From NCBI RefSeq assembly GCF_019511345.1, contig NZ_JAEUAK010000014.1, positions 89,476 to 153,475 of the forward strand: 64,000 nucleotides of DNA, written 5' to 3'. Shown in pieces: positions 36,915 to 46,811 of the stretch. The notes under the pieces were generated by a model that was given only the letters and a program-made list of their open reading frames with translations, was not told the origin of the DNA and did not search any database. How positions within the stretch are numbered: position 1 is the first letter of the stretch; the number at the start of each line of letters is the position of its first letter. The stretch comes from Rhizobium mesosinicum. Its GTDB lineage: Bacteria; Pseudomonadota; Alphaproteobacteria; Rhizobiales; Rhizobiaceae. The position numbers and the translations under genes are program-made.

Positions 36915-36944
36915 GATATAAAGAAGTCTTTATATCTTTATATG
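36915..36944 (-). promoter_or_regulatory. triple AT-rich repeat, candidate ahcY operator
   Basis: Three copies of one 9-base unit lie in the gap upstream of ahcY: GATATAAAG (36915-36923), its inverse CTTTATATC (36928-36936) and CTTTATATG (36936-36944). The first two form a perfect dyad with a 4-base spacer. The arrangement resembles the AT-rich palindromes described for SAH-responsive ArsR-family regulators such as SahR. That link is inference. No SAH riboswitch fold was recognised. Confidence 0.55.
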
Positions 36945-36954
36945 ACGTTGAAGA

Positions 36955-37230
36955 TCAGATTTCTTCGCCGAACTTGTTCTGGATCAGCTGATCGAGGGCA
37001 TTCAGCGCTTCGGCAGCCTGGTTGCCGCTCGCCGAGACGATGACACTGGAGCCGGGGCTCGCCGCAAGCATCATAAGGCCCATGATGGAGGTGCCCCCAA
37101 CCGTCATGCCGTCTTTGGAAACGGTGATCGTGGCATCGAAGGCATCGACCGTCTGAACGAACTTTGCCGAAGCGCGCGCATGCAGGCCGCGCTTGTTGAT
37201 GATGAGGATTTCGCGGGAGAGCGGTGTCAT
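36955..37230 (-). CDS. ptsH: HPr phosphocarrier protein
   Basis: The 91-residue HPr has the phosphorylated His17 in NKRGLHARAS and Ser48 in GGTSIMGLMML, the site used by HPr kinase. It would receive phosphate from EI and pass it to the EIIA-Man protein encoded 9 bases upstream. No sugar permease is seen nearby, so it belongs to the regulatory PTS known in alphaproteobacteria. It is the last gene of the chvI-chvG-hprK-EIIA-HPr run. Confidence 0.95.
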   Translation of the reverse strand: MTPLSREILIINKRGLHARASAKFVQTVDAFDATITVSKDGMTVGGTSIMGLMMLAASPGSSVIVSASGNQAAEALNALDQLIQNKFGEEI

Positions 37231-37239
37231 GGAGGCTTC

Positions 37240-37641
37240 TTACTTTCCGCTTAGAACCCGGCTCGCAACATTGATATATTTGCGGCCTGCCTCGGAAGCC
37301 TCGGCAAGCGCCTTTTCCATATTGTTCTCGCCGCGCACGCCGGCGAGCTTGATCAGCATCGGCAGGTTGACGCCGGCGATGACTTCGGTGTGGCCGCTGC
37401 TCATCACTGAGATGGCAAGATTGGAAGGCGTGCCCCCGAACATATCAGTCAGAATGACGACGCCATGACCGTCGTCTGCGCCGGAAACGGCCTCAAGAAT
37501 ATCCTGTCGTCTTTGATCCATATCGTCTTCCGGTCCGATGCAGACCGTTTCTATGAATTTCTGAGGACCGACGACGTGCTCTACGGCATGACGAAACTCT
37601 TCAGCCAGCTTGCCATGAGTGACAAGCACAAGTCCGATCAT
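37240..37641 (-). CDS. PTS EIIA component, mannose type
   Basis: The 133-residue protein is an EIIA of the mannose family, with His9 in VLVTHGKLAEEF as phosphorylation site and the ILTDMFGGTPSN motif. I chose the ATG at 37641; residues further upstream have no similarity. No EIIB or EIIC genes are present, so it is a regulatory rather than a transport subunit, as in other rhizobia. Confidence 0.93.
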   Translation of the reverse strand: MIGLVLVTHGKLAEEFRHAVEHVVGPQKFIETVCIGPEDDMDQRRQDILEAVSGADDGHGVVILTDMFGGTPSNLAISVMSSGHTEVIAGVNLPMLIKLAGVRGENNMEKALAEASEAGRKYINVASRVLSGK

Positions 37642-37793
37642 GATATTACTGCTCCCATGGCATACGCAAATCGTGGCCCCAATATCGCAACGCAGCAATT
37701 ACGTCCACCAGTGGGGGCACATCTTGGCGATCAAAAGCCGAAGTGCAAGATAAAAATACAATTATATAGGCCGTATCGGGGCCTGCGAAGACT

Positions 37794-38234
37794 TCAGCTT
37801 CCGATTTCCGGCGCTTTGGCCATCAGCACCGCAAGGGGTAGCGGAAGATTGGGCAACAGTCGCAGTACTGGCAGTTCGAAACCCTCGGCAAGAACAACCG
37901 TTTCTCCTTCCAGAGGGATCCGATTTTCTCCTGTCGCGCTGGCCGGCAGAACTGCAAAATGTATCGTCGCCTGGGTAATATGATCTTGCTCTACGATGCC
38001 GGTGCCGCGCAATTCGATGAGCCCCGCAATGGCGGGCGGACAGGCGGCCGTGATTGCTCCGTCTTGCTTTGAAAGAAGCACCTGATCATCAGCCACGAGA
38101 ACAGAAAAAACACCCTGCCGCCGCGCCTCCACCATGCAGGTAAAGGCGGTCATCGACTTGCCCCAGCCTGAGGGGCCGGTGAACAGCAGGCCGGTCTTTC
38201 CGATGACGATTGCGGTGCCGTGGATATTGATCAT
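37794..38234 (-). CDS. hprK: short HPr kinase/phosphorylase
   Basis: The 146-residue protein is the alphaproteobacterial short form of HprK, holding only the C-terminal catalytic domain (Firmicute enzymes have about 310 residues). The P-loop is GPSGWGKSMT (about residue 19) and the signature ELRGTGIV lies near residue 75. It would phosphorylate Ser48 of HPr. The start overlaps the chvG stop by 4 bases, linking it to the ChvG/ChvI system. Confidence 0.92.
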   Translation of the reverse strand: MINIHGTAIVIGKTGLLFTGPSGWGKSMTAFTCMVEARRQGVFSVLVADDQVLLSKQDGAITAACPPAIAGLIELRGTGIVEQDHITQATIHFAVLPASATGENRIPLEGETVVLAEGFELPVLRLLPNLPLPLAVLMAKAPEIGS

Positions 38235-40021
38235 GCTGCGGCATCTGCCGGAAGGGCAAGGATGAAGCGGGCACCAAGCAATTTGCCGTTCTCGTCGTCG
38301 ACGATGTTCTCGGCTCGCAGAGAACCGCCATGCGCCTCGGCGATCTGCCGGCTGATGGAAAGTCCGAGACCTGAATTTTGGCCGAAGCCTTCTGATTCCG
38401 GCCGGTCGGTATAAAAGCGTTCGAAGATGCGGTCGATATTCTCCGCCTGGATGCCCGGACCGTTGTCTTCGATATAGACGACGCAGCGCGAGCGAGTGCG
38501 GACAAGTCGGACCGTGATCTTACCGTTATGCTCAGGCACGAAGGAACGCGCATTTTCGATCAGGTTGGTGATTATCTGGCCGATACGCAGGTCATGGCCA
38601 TTGACGACGAAACGCGTCTTCACATTCGGCTTGCGGTCGATGACATATTCGATCTCGACCTGCTTCTTGGTACTGCGAATCTGGCGTGACACATCGATCA
38701 GATCGCGCAGCAGCACTTCCAGATCGACGGAGCCGGCATCGACGCGTGCGAGCTCCGCATCGAGGCGGGATGCGTCTGAGATATCGCTGATCAGGCGGTC
38801 AAGGCGGCGTACATCGTGCTGAATGACATCCATCAAGCGCTTCTTGGAATCGTCGGATTTGGCAAGCGGTAGCGTTTCGACCGCGCTGCGCAGCGAGGTC
38901 AGTGGGTTTTTCAATTCATGACTGACATCGGCCGCAAAACTTTCGATCGCATCGATCCGGTCATAAAGGGCGGTCGTCATCTCGCGCAGAGCGATGGAAA
39001 GGTTGCCGATTTCATCCTGGCGCACGGAGAAATCAGGAATTTCTTCACGCTCCTTGGCGCCGCGGCGCACGCGGATCGCGGCGGCCGAAAGCCGGCGCAG
39101 CGGATTGGCGATCGTCGAGGAAAGAACCAGCGACAAGAGCACGTTGACGAGCGTTGCGACACCAAAGACGCGCATGATGGCAAGGCGCTCGGCATGCACG
39201 ATATTGTCGATATCGCCGGCCTGCGTCGAAAGCAGCAATACGCCGAGCACGGCGCGGAAGCGCTGGACCGGCACCGCCACCGAGACGATAAGTTCGCCTT
39301 TTTCCGTCGTACGCACGACCGCGCCGCGTACACCTGTCAGTGCATTCATCACTTCGGGATAGATGGAGCCATCGCCGCCCGGCGCCTCCTTGTAGACGGG
39401 AAGATTGCCCGGTTGCAGCGCCTTGTTGAAGAGCGCCGTGAACCATTCGCTCCAAGTCTGCTTTTCTTCTTCCACCGGCGGTAAATCGAAACGAAGAACC
39501 TGTCCGCGCGAATAGAGATGGCGGGAATCGAGCAGCAGATTGGCGTCGGCATCGAAGATGCGGGCGCGGGTGCGAGTCGGCGAGATCAGCCGGCGAAGAA
39601 CCGGTGCCACTTTTTCCGGATCGATTGGGAATTCGAGATCCTCGTCGTTCGGAACCGGCGTAATGCTCTGGCCGGCCTGCAGCTCGAGCAGCTTCTGCGG
39701 ATCAATGGTGATCGAATTCGTATCGACGGAAGCCGAGGCAGAAACCGCACCGGCGATGATTTCACCCTGTGTCAGCAGGCTCTCGACGCGCGCGTCGATC
39801 AGGCCCTCGCGAAACTGGTTGAGGTAGAGAATACCACCGACGAGAACGAGCAGGGCCGCAAGGTTGAAGAAGACGATGCGGCGCGTGAGGCTCGAAAAGA
39901 CGGCGTTGCCGAAAATTCGGCGGATCAGGGTGAAGGGATGCGACCAACGCCGACCCCTGACGCGGCGGGTGCTCACGCCCTCCGCATCGTCCAAATCCCT
40001 TTCCTGCACCAACTGTGCCAA
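38231..40021 (-). CDS. chvG: sensor histidine kinase ChvG (ExoS)
   Basis: ChvG is the membrane sensor of the ChvG/ChvI system, which controls acid response, exopolysaccharide and virulence or symbiosis genes. The 596-residue protein has two membrane segments (about residues 45-65 and 280-300) flanking a periplasmic domain. A HAMP domain, a HisKA with His368 in DVSHELKNPLTS and an HATPase with DNGPGIQAENIDRIFERF follow. It lies 75 bases after chvI and overlaps hprK by 4 bases. In rhizobia the periplasmic inhibitor ExoR binds it; exoR is not in the window. Confidence 0.96.
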   Translation of the reverse strand: MAQLVQERDLDDAEGVSTRRVRGRRWSHPFTLIRRIFGNAVFSSLTRRIVFFNLAALLVLVGGILYLNQFREGLIDARVESLLTQGEIIAGAVSASASVDTNSITIDPQKLLELQAGQSITPVPNDEDLEFPIDPEKVAPVLRRLISPTRTRARIFDADANLLLDSRHLYSRGQVLRFDLPPVEEEKQTWSEWFTALFNKALQPGNLPVYKEAPGGDGSIYPEVMNALTGVRGAVVRTTEKGELIVSVAVPVQRFRAVLGVLLLSTQAGDIDNIVHAERLAIMRVFGVATLVNVLLSLVLSSTIANPLRRLSAAAIRVRRGAKEREEIPDFSVRQDEIGNLSIALREMTTALYDRIDAIESFAADVSHELKNPLTSLRSAVETLPLAKSDDSKKRLMDVIQHDVRRLDRLISDISDASRLDAELARVDAGSVDLEVLLRDLIDVSRQIRSTKKQVEIEYVIDRKPNVKTRFVVNGHDLRIGQIITNLIENARSFVPEHNGKITVRLVRTRSRCVVYIEDNGPGIQAENIDRIFERFYTDRPESEGFGQNSGLGLSISRQIAEAHGGSLRAENIVDDENGKLLGARFILALPADAAA

Positions 40022-40096
40022 TGACGGCCCTTTCGGAGGGCGGGGCCGTTTGACTGGCCCGCCGCCCTCAATCGTCTCTTGCCGCGCCTCTCGGCG

Positions 40097-40834
40097 TCAG
40101 GCTGCTTCGCGGAAGCGGTAACCCACACCGTAGAGCGTTTCAATCATATCAAAGTCGGTGTCGACCATCTTGAACTTCTTGCGCAGCCGCTTGATGTGGC
40201 TGTCGATGGTGCGGTCATCAACATACACCTGTTCGTCATAGGCGGCATCCATCAGGGCATCGCGGCTTTTCACCACACCCGGGCGCTGAGCCAGCGAATG
40301 CAGAATCAGGAATTCGGTGACGGTGAGGGTGACGGCCTCACCCTTCCAGGTGCAGGTGTGGCGTTCTTGGTCCATGACCAGCTGGCCGCGCTCGAGCGAA
40401 CGGGCCTGTTGAACCGCACCCGCCTTTGGCGTGCCGACAGTGGCAACGCCGCCGGTTGCGGCTGCCTCACGGCTTGAAGCGCGGCGCAAAACGGCGCGAA
40501 CACGCTCGACCAGAAGACGCTGCGAGAAGGGCTTGGTGATGAAATCGTCGGCGCCCATCTTCAGGCCGAAGAGCTCGTCGATCTCTTCATCCTTGGAGGT
40601 GAGAAAGATGACGGGCATGTCTGATTTCTGGCGGAGGCGGCGCAGCAGCTCCATGCCATCCATGCGTGGCATCTTGATATCGAAAATCGCCAGCTGCGGC
40701 GGGCGGGCAAGCAGACCATCCAGCGCGGAAGCGCCGTCCGTGTAGGTCTCGACCTTATATCCTTCGGCTTCCAGTGCAATCGACACGGAAGTGAGGATGT
40801 TGCGGTCGTCATCAACGAGCGCGATTGTCGGCAT
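40097..40834 (-). CDS. chvI: response regulator ChvI
   Basis: The 245-residue OmpR-type regulator begins MPTIALVDDDRN; the receiver has the phosphorylated Asp in AIFDIKMPRMDG. The C-terminal winged helix includes DDRTIDSHIKRLRKKF. I used the ATG at 40834, which has GGAG 9 bases upstream; an ATG six codons earlier (40852) is possible. The family controls exopolysaccharide, motility and acid stress. It heads the chvI-chvG-hprK-EIIA-HPr run, and pckA diverges from it. Confidence 0.95.
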   Translation of the reverse strand: MPTIALVDDDRNILTSVSIALEAEGYKVETYTDGASALDGLLARPPQLAIFDIKMPRMDGMELLRRLRQKSDMPVIFLTSKDEEIDELFGLKMGADDFITKPFSQRLLVERVRAVLRRASSREAAATGGVATVGTPKAGAVQQARSLERGQLVMDQERHTCTWKGEAVTLTVTEFLILHSLAQRPGVVKSRDALMDAAYDEQVYVDDRTIDSHIKRLRKKFKMVDTDFDMIETLYGVGYRFREAA

Positions 40835-41023
40835 GGTGTTGGTCTCCGTCATCAGTGCGCAATCTCCCGGATTGGTCGTCCCCAGGCGGTCTTCGTGACC
40901 GGTTGCGCTTATGGAGGATAAAGGTGGAACAAATTGTGGCAAAGATAAAGGGGTAGATTGCCAGTCCCGATGATCCACAATCGGAAGTGGTGCGGCAAGT
41001 TGTTTCAACAGGAGGTCTTCAAA

Positions 41024-41062
41024 CGATTTAAAACAGATTTACGCAATTTAAATCGATTAATT
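41024..41062. promoter_or_regulatory. dyad repeats upstream of pckA
   Basis: CGATTTAAA (41024-41032) and its inverse TTTAAATCG (41047-41055) are separated by 14 bases. The second copy runs into a near-palindrome centred on a CG step (TTTAAATCGATTAATT, 41047-41062), typical of LacI-family operators. In S. meliloti a LacI-family regulator, PckR, controls pckA; that this is its site is inference. Confidence 0.5.
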
Positions 41063-41064
41063 AT

Positions 41065-41093
41065 TTGATATCATTGTATTTTCTAGGATTAAG
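41065..41093 (+). promoter_or_regulatory. candidate pckA promoter
   Basis: TTGATA (41065-41070), a 17-base spacer and ATTAAG (41088-41093) lie about 80 bases before the pckA ATG and immediately after the dyad repeats. The rest of the 337-base chvI-pckA gap (40835-41171) shows no gene. Confidence 0.4.
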
Positions 41094-41171
41094 GCTATTG
41101 CCATTTAAAATTTCTCCTTTTACTTTCAGGCAGATTTTAATGGCCAAGGCGCCTCAGCGAAGGGAAAAGCT

Positions 41172-42782
<1,611 letters not shown>

Positions 42783-42808
42783 CTCGGTACTGGAACCAGT
42801 CTATTCAC

Positions 42809-42839
42809 GTGAAACCCGGTCGTCTGGCACCGGGTTCAC
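42809..42839 (+). terminator. hairpin after pckA
   Basis: AACCCGGT/ACCGGGTT extended by GTGA/TCAC (one bulged A) forms a stem with an 8-base loop, 27 bases after the stop. Only a weak T-rich stretch follows, so termination may be partial or Rho-assisted. Confidence 0.5.
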
Positions 42840-42878
42840 CGGCTTTCAATTCGCAGCCATTATGCGCTAGAAGGCGGT

Positions 42879-43316
42879 ATGGCCAGCGACGCGCTCTACA
42901 TCAACGACAGGATCACCATCGCCGGATGGGAGCTGACGGAACAGTTCGTTCTGGCAGGCGGTCCGGGCGGTCAGAACGTCAACAAGGTATCGACCGCCGT
43001 TCAGCTCTTCTTCAACATCCCGAACTCGCCCTCGCTCAGCGAGCGGATCAAGGCCAATGCGATCAAGCTTGCCGGCCGGCGTATGTCGAAGGACGGTGTG
43101 CTGATGATCGAGGCAAGCCGGTTCCGCAGCCAGGACCGCAACCGCGAAGATGCGCGCGAGCGACTGAAGGAACTGATCCTGGAGGCCGCCAAGCCGCCAC
43201 CGCCGCCACGTAAGAAGACAAAGCCGACCAAGGGCTCGATCGAACGACGGCTGAAGGAGAAATCCGGCCGCTCGGAAGTCAAGAAGATGCGCGGCCGCCC
43301 GGCCGGCGGAGAGTGA
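42879..43316 (+). CDS. arfB: alternative ribosome-rescue factor ArfB
   Basis: ArfB hydrolyses peptidyl-tRNA on ribosomes stalled without a stop codon. The 145-residue protein has the catalytic GGQ motif in AGGPGGQNVNKVST (about residue 30) and a basic Lys/Arg-rich C-terminal tail (about residues 105-140) that enters the empty mRNA channel. It ends one base before alkB, so the two are likely coupled. Confidence 0.94.
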   Translation: MASDALYINDRITIAGWELTEQFVLAGGPGGQNVNKVSTAVQLFFNIPNSPSLSERIKANAIKLAGRRMSKDGVLMIEASRFRSQDRNREDARERLKELILEAAKPPPPPRKKTKPTKGSIERRLKEKSGRSEVKKMRGRPAGGE

Positions 43317-43317
43317 C

Positions 43318-43929
43318 ATGCCGGAACTTTTAAACGGCATTCGCCATCTTCCGGAATATCTGGATCGTGCCCGTCAGGAGGGACTGGTCGGCATCATCAG
43401 GGCCATCGTCGCAGAGGCGCCGCTCTACGTGCCGGTCATGCCTGGTACCGGCAAGCCGATGTCGGTGCGGATGACCAATTGCGGTTCGCTCGGCTGGGTC
43501 ACGGACAAGGAAAGAGGCTATCGCTATCAACCCATGCATCCGGCCACCGGCAGGCCATGGCCGGCCATGCCTCCTGAATTGCTTGATATCTGGAATGACA
43601 TTTCCGGTTACGGCAAACCGCCCGAAGCTTGCCTCGTCAATTTCTATTCCGACGAGGCGCGGATGGGCCTGCATCAGGACAAGGATGAGAACGATCTGAA
43701 GGCGCCGGTCGTGTCGATTTCCCTCGGCAACGCCTGCCTCTTTCGTGTCGGTGGGCTGAACCGCAACGACAAGACCGTATCCCTCAAGCTGTCGAGCGGT
43801 GATCTCGTCATTTTGGGTGGGGAAGGGCGACTCTGCTTCCACGGCGTTGACCGCATCTACCCTGCCACCTCGACGCTTCTGAAGAATGGCGGACGCATCA
43901 ATCTGACGCTCCGCCGCGTCAATCCCTAA
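43318..43929 (+). CDS. alkB: AlkB-type DNA/RNA dealkylase
   Basis: AlkB removes methyl groups from 1-methyladenine and 3-methylcytosine by Fe(II)/2-oxoglutarate-dependent oxidation. The 203-residue protein has the nucleotide-binding NFYSDEARMGLHQDKDE with the HxD iron ligands (about residue 118). The third His is in CFHGVDRI and the 2-oxoglutarate Arg in RINLTLRRV. It lies one base after arfB; there is no adjacent ada gene. Confidence 0.94.
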   Translation: MPELLNGIRHLPEYLDRARQEGLVGIIRAIVAEAPLYVPVMPGTGKPMSVRMTNCGSLGWVTDKERGYRYQPMHPATGRPWPAMPPELLDIWNDISGYGKPPEACLVNFYSDEARMGLHQDKDENDLKAPVVSISLGNACLFRVGGLNRNDKTVSLKLSSGDLVILGGEGRLCFHGVDRIYPATSTLLKNGGRINLTLRRVNP

Positions 43930-43939
43930 CCCACGTTCT

Positions 43940-44935
43940 TCAGAGTTTGCGCAGCGCTACCTGCTCGATCAGGTGATCCTTGCCCTTGCGCAGGATGAGA
44001 TCGGCGCGCGGCCGTGTCGGCAGGATATTCTGGCGCAGGTTCTTGAGATTGATATTCGCCCAGAGGTCTTCGGCAATCGCAACGGCTTCTTCGTCACTGA
44101 TCGATGCATAACGGTGGAAGTAGGAATTCGGATCCCGGAAGGCTGTTTCCCTGAGGCGCATGAAGCGCGTCACGTACCAGTTGTGGATCTGCGTTTCTTC
44201 GGCGTCGATATAGATCGAGAAGTCAAAGAAGTCGGACACCATGGGCACAATCTTGCCATCCGCCGGCAGGTCACGCGATTGCAGGACGTTGATGCCCTCG
44301 AAGATCAGGATATCGGGCCGGTCGACGATCTTGTACTCGTCCGGCAGCACGTCATAAACAAGGTGCGAATAGGAGGGCGCCTTCACATCCGGCAGGCCGG
44401 CCTTGATCGCCGACAGGAAACGCAGGATTGCGCCGGTGTCGTAACTTTCTGGAAAACCCTTGCGCTGCATCAGGTTCTCGCGCTTCAGCACGGCATTCGG
44501 ATGGAGAAAGCCATCAGTGGTGACGAGATCGACCTTGGGGCTGGAGGGCCAGCGGCCGAGCAGCTCCTTCAGGATACGCGCCGTCGTGGATTTGCCGACG
44601 GCCACCGAACCGGCAATGCCGATCACGAATGGCGTCTTCGTCACGTCCGACAGACTGAGGAACCGGTTGCGCTGCTCGAACAGCAGTTGCGAGGATTCCA
44701 CATGTGAGGAAAGCAGGCGCGAGAGTGACAGGTAGATGCGCCTGACTTCGTCGAGGTCGATCGGGTCGCCCATGGAGCGAAGCCGTTTGACCTCGTCGGC
44801 CGTCAGCGTCATCGGCGTGTCGGCACGAAACTTCGCCCACTGTTTTGATGTGAAGAAGTGATAGGGGGAATAGGAGGCGGTCTGGAAGTGATCCAGCTTT
44901 TCCGCCACTCCGATAATCTGTGTCGCAATACTCAT
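43940..44935 (-). CDS. coaA: pantothenate kinase (type I)
   Basis: CoaA phosphorylates pantothenate, the committed step of CoA synthesis. The 331-residue protein has the P-loop GIAGSVAVGKSTTARIL (about residue 105) and the LIFEGINVLQ block of the type I (PanK-I) family, which is feedback-inhibited by CoA. It is last in the his operon, overlapping hisE by 4 bases, a conserved rhizobial arrangement. Confidence 0.96.
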   Translation of the reverse strand: MSIATQIIGVAEKLDHFQTASYSPYHFFTSKQWAKFRADTPMTLTADEVKRLRSMGDPIDLDEVRRIYLSLSRLLSSHVESSQLLFEQRNRFLSLSDVTKTPFVIGIAGSVAVGKSTTARILKELLGRWPSSPKVDLVTTDGFLHPNAVLKRENLMQRKGFPESYDTGAILRFLSAIKAGLPDVKAPSYSHLVYDVLPDEYKIVDRPDILIFEGINVLQSRDLPADGKIVPMVSDFFDFSIYIDAEETQIHNWYVTRFMRLRETAFRDPNSYFHRYASISDEEAVAIAEDLWANINLKNLRQNILPTRPRADLILRKGKDHLIEQVALRKL

Positions 44936-45255
44936 GAATTCCGCCGGCTGGCCTTTTCCTTGAGGCCGGATTGCGCGGTCCGCCGCGCAAGTTCGGTCAT
45001 GACATTCTCTAGCGGTATTTCAGCAATCTTCAATACGACCATTAGGTGATAGAGAACGTCGGCTGCTTCATAGATGAGGTTATCGCGGTCGTTGGTGACG
45101 GCCGCCATCACGGCTTCGATTGCTTCCTCGCCGAGTTTCTTGGCTGCTTTCGGCTGTCCGCCCGCTACCAGCTTGGCGGTCCAGGATTCGTCCGCAGAGG
45201 CCTTCGCCCGCTCTTCGACGATCCGCTCGAGGTCGGAAAGGGAAAATCCGCTCAT
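44932..45255 (-). CDS. hisE: phosphoribosyl-ATP diphosphatase
   Basis: HisE hydrolyses phosphoribosyl-ATP to phosphoribosyl-AMP, the second step of histidine synthesis. The 107-residue all-helical protein has GEEAIEAVMAA and YEAADVLYHLMVVL, the MazG-like metal-binding helices. It starts at the ATG at 45255; the frame extends upstream into hisF in error. It overlaps coaA by 4 bases. HisI is not in the window. Confidence 0.95.
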   Translation of the reverse strand: MSGFSLSDLERIVEERAKASADESWTAKLVAGGQPKAAKKLGEEAIEAVMAAVTNDRDNLIYEAADVLYHLMVVLKIAEIPLENVMTELARRTAQSGLKEKASRRNS

Positions 45256-45271
45256 GATACTGCTTTCAAAC

Positions 45272-46060
45272 TCAGTCGAGGCGCATCGCGATGCCGCGCT
45301 CAGACATATAGTGTTTCGCTTCGCCGACGGAATAGGTGCCGAAGTGGAAGATCGATGCGGCAAGCACCGCGTTGGCATGACCTTCCTTCACGCCGGCCAC
45401 GAGATCGTCGAGATCGCCAACACCGCCAGACGCGATGACGGGCACGCGAACGGAATCGGCAATCGCCCGGGTCAGCTCCAGATCATAGCCGATCTTCGTG
45501 CCGTCGCGGTCCATCGAGGTGACGAGCAACTCGCCGGCGCCGCGGGCAACCATTTTCTGCGCGAATTCCACGGCATCGATGCCGGTGGCGTTGCGGCCGC
45601 CATGCGTATAGATCTCCCAGGCGCTGAGATTGTCGCCGCCGACCTGTTGAGTGAGACGCCGCTTGGCATCGATCGACACGACGATGCATTGGTCGCCAAA
45701 CTTGTCGGCTGCTTCGGCCACGAAATCCGGATTGTTGACAGCGGCCGAATTGATCGAGACCTTGTCGGCGCCGCAAAGCAGGAGCTTGCGGATATCCGCA
45801 ATCGTGCGAACGCCGCCGCCGACGGTGAGCGGCATGAAGCATTGTTCGGCGGTGCGCGCCACGACATCGAAGATCGTCTCGCGATTGTCCGAGGAGGCGG
45901 TGATGTCGAGGAAGCAGAGCTCATCGGCACCGGCCGCATCATAGGCCTTGGCCGCTTCGACGGGATCGCCGGCATCGACCAGATTAAGGAAATTGACGCC
46001 CTTGACGACACGGCCATCCTTGACGTCGAGGCAGGGGATCACGCGGGCTTTCAGGCTCAT
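45272..46060 (-). CDS. hisF: imidazole glycerol phosphate synthase cyclase subunit
   Basis: HisF uses ammonia from HisH to make imidazole glycerol phosphate and AICAR. The 262-residue TIM barrel starts with RVIPCLDVKDGRVVKGVNF, holding the catalytic Asp, and has the second Asp in VVSIDAKRR and a C-terminal AASIFHFG. The start overlaps the hisA stop by one base (TAATG). Confidence 0.97.
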   Translation of the reverse strand: MSLKARVIPCLDVKDGRVVKGVNFLNLVDAGDPVEAAKAYDAAGADELCFLDITASSDNRETIFDVVARTAEQCFMPLTVGGGVRTIADIRKLLLCGADKVSINSAAVNNPDFVAEAADKFGDQCIVVSIDAKRRLTQQVGGDNLSAWEIYTHGGRNATGIDAVEFAQKMVARGAGELLVTSMDRDGTKIGYDLELTRAIADSVRVPVIASGGVGDLDDLVAGVKEGHANAVLAASIFHFGTYSVGEAKHYMSERGIAMRLD

Positions 46061-46806
46061 TATGCAGTCTCCTTCGCCCGGGCGGCCCTGATGAGATCGA
46101 GCGCCTCCTTGGGATCGATCCGACCGTCGTAGAGGGCACGGCCGGAAATGGCGCCTTCGAGCTTGCGCGCATCCGGCTGCAGCATGCGCTTGATGTCATC
46201 GATCGAGGCAAGTCCGCCAGATGCGATGACCGGAATAGAGACGGCGTCCGCCAGTTCAAGCGTCGACGTCCAGTTGATGCCTGTCAGGATGCCGTCGCGA
46301 TCGATATCGGTATAGATGATCGCTGCAACGCCGGCACCTTCGAATTTCTTCGCCAGTTCGATAATGCCGAGTTCGGATGCTTCCGCCCAGCCTTCGACGG
46401 CCACTTTGCCGCCCTTGGCGTCGATGCCGACGGCGACACGGCCTGGAAATGCCTTGCAGGCTTCGATGACGAGCGCCGGGTCGCGCACGGCGACCGTACC
46501 GAGGATCACGCGGCGCAACCCGCGCGACAGCCAGTTCTCGATATGCTCGAGCGTGCGGATACCGCCACCGAGCTGCACAGGATTTTTCGTGGCCTTCAGG
46601 ATTGCCTCAACCGCATCGCCATTGGCTGAATGCCCCGCAAAGGCGCCGTCGAGATCGACCACGTGCAGCCATTCGAAACCCTGCTCCTCGAAGGATTTCG
46701 CCTGGGCAGCCGGATCGGTATTGTAGACCGTTGCCTGTTGCATGTCGCCGAGCTTCAGGCGAACGCATTGTCCGCCCTTCAGGTCGATCGCGGGAAAAAG
46801 GATCAT
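46060..46806 (-). CDS. hisA: ProFAR isomerase
   Basis: HisA isomerises ProFAR to PRFAR. The 248-residue TIM barrel begins ILFPAIDLKGGQCVRL, with the catalytic Asp, and has YTDIDRDGILTG. I chose the ATG at 46806; the extra upstream residues are not family sequence. It lies 5 bases after an unrecognised membrane-protein gene. Confidence 0.97.
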   Translation of the reverse strand: MILFPAIDLKGGQCVRLKLGDMQQATVYNTDPAAQAKSFEEQGFEWLHVVDLDGAFAGHSANGDAVEAILKATKNPVQLGGGIRTLEHIENWLSRGLRRVILGTVAVRDPALVIEACKAFPGRVAVGIDAKGGKVAVEGWAEASELGIIELAKKFEGAGVAAIIYTDIDRDGILTGINWTSTLELADAVSIPVIASGGLASIDDIKRMLQPDARKLEGAISGRALYDGRIDPKEALDLIRAARAKETA

Positions 46807-46811
46807 TCGTC

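Noticed and set aside
36787..36954. Possible SAH or SAM riboswitch before ahcY
   Set aside because: I could not find the conserved core or pseudoknot pairings; the repeats look like a protein operator instead.
40835..41171. Small coding frame in the chvI-pckA gap
   Set aside because: The only frames are short, AT-rich and lack ribosome sites; the gap is better explained as regulatory.
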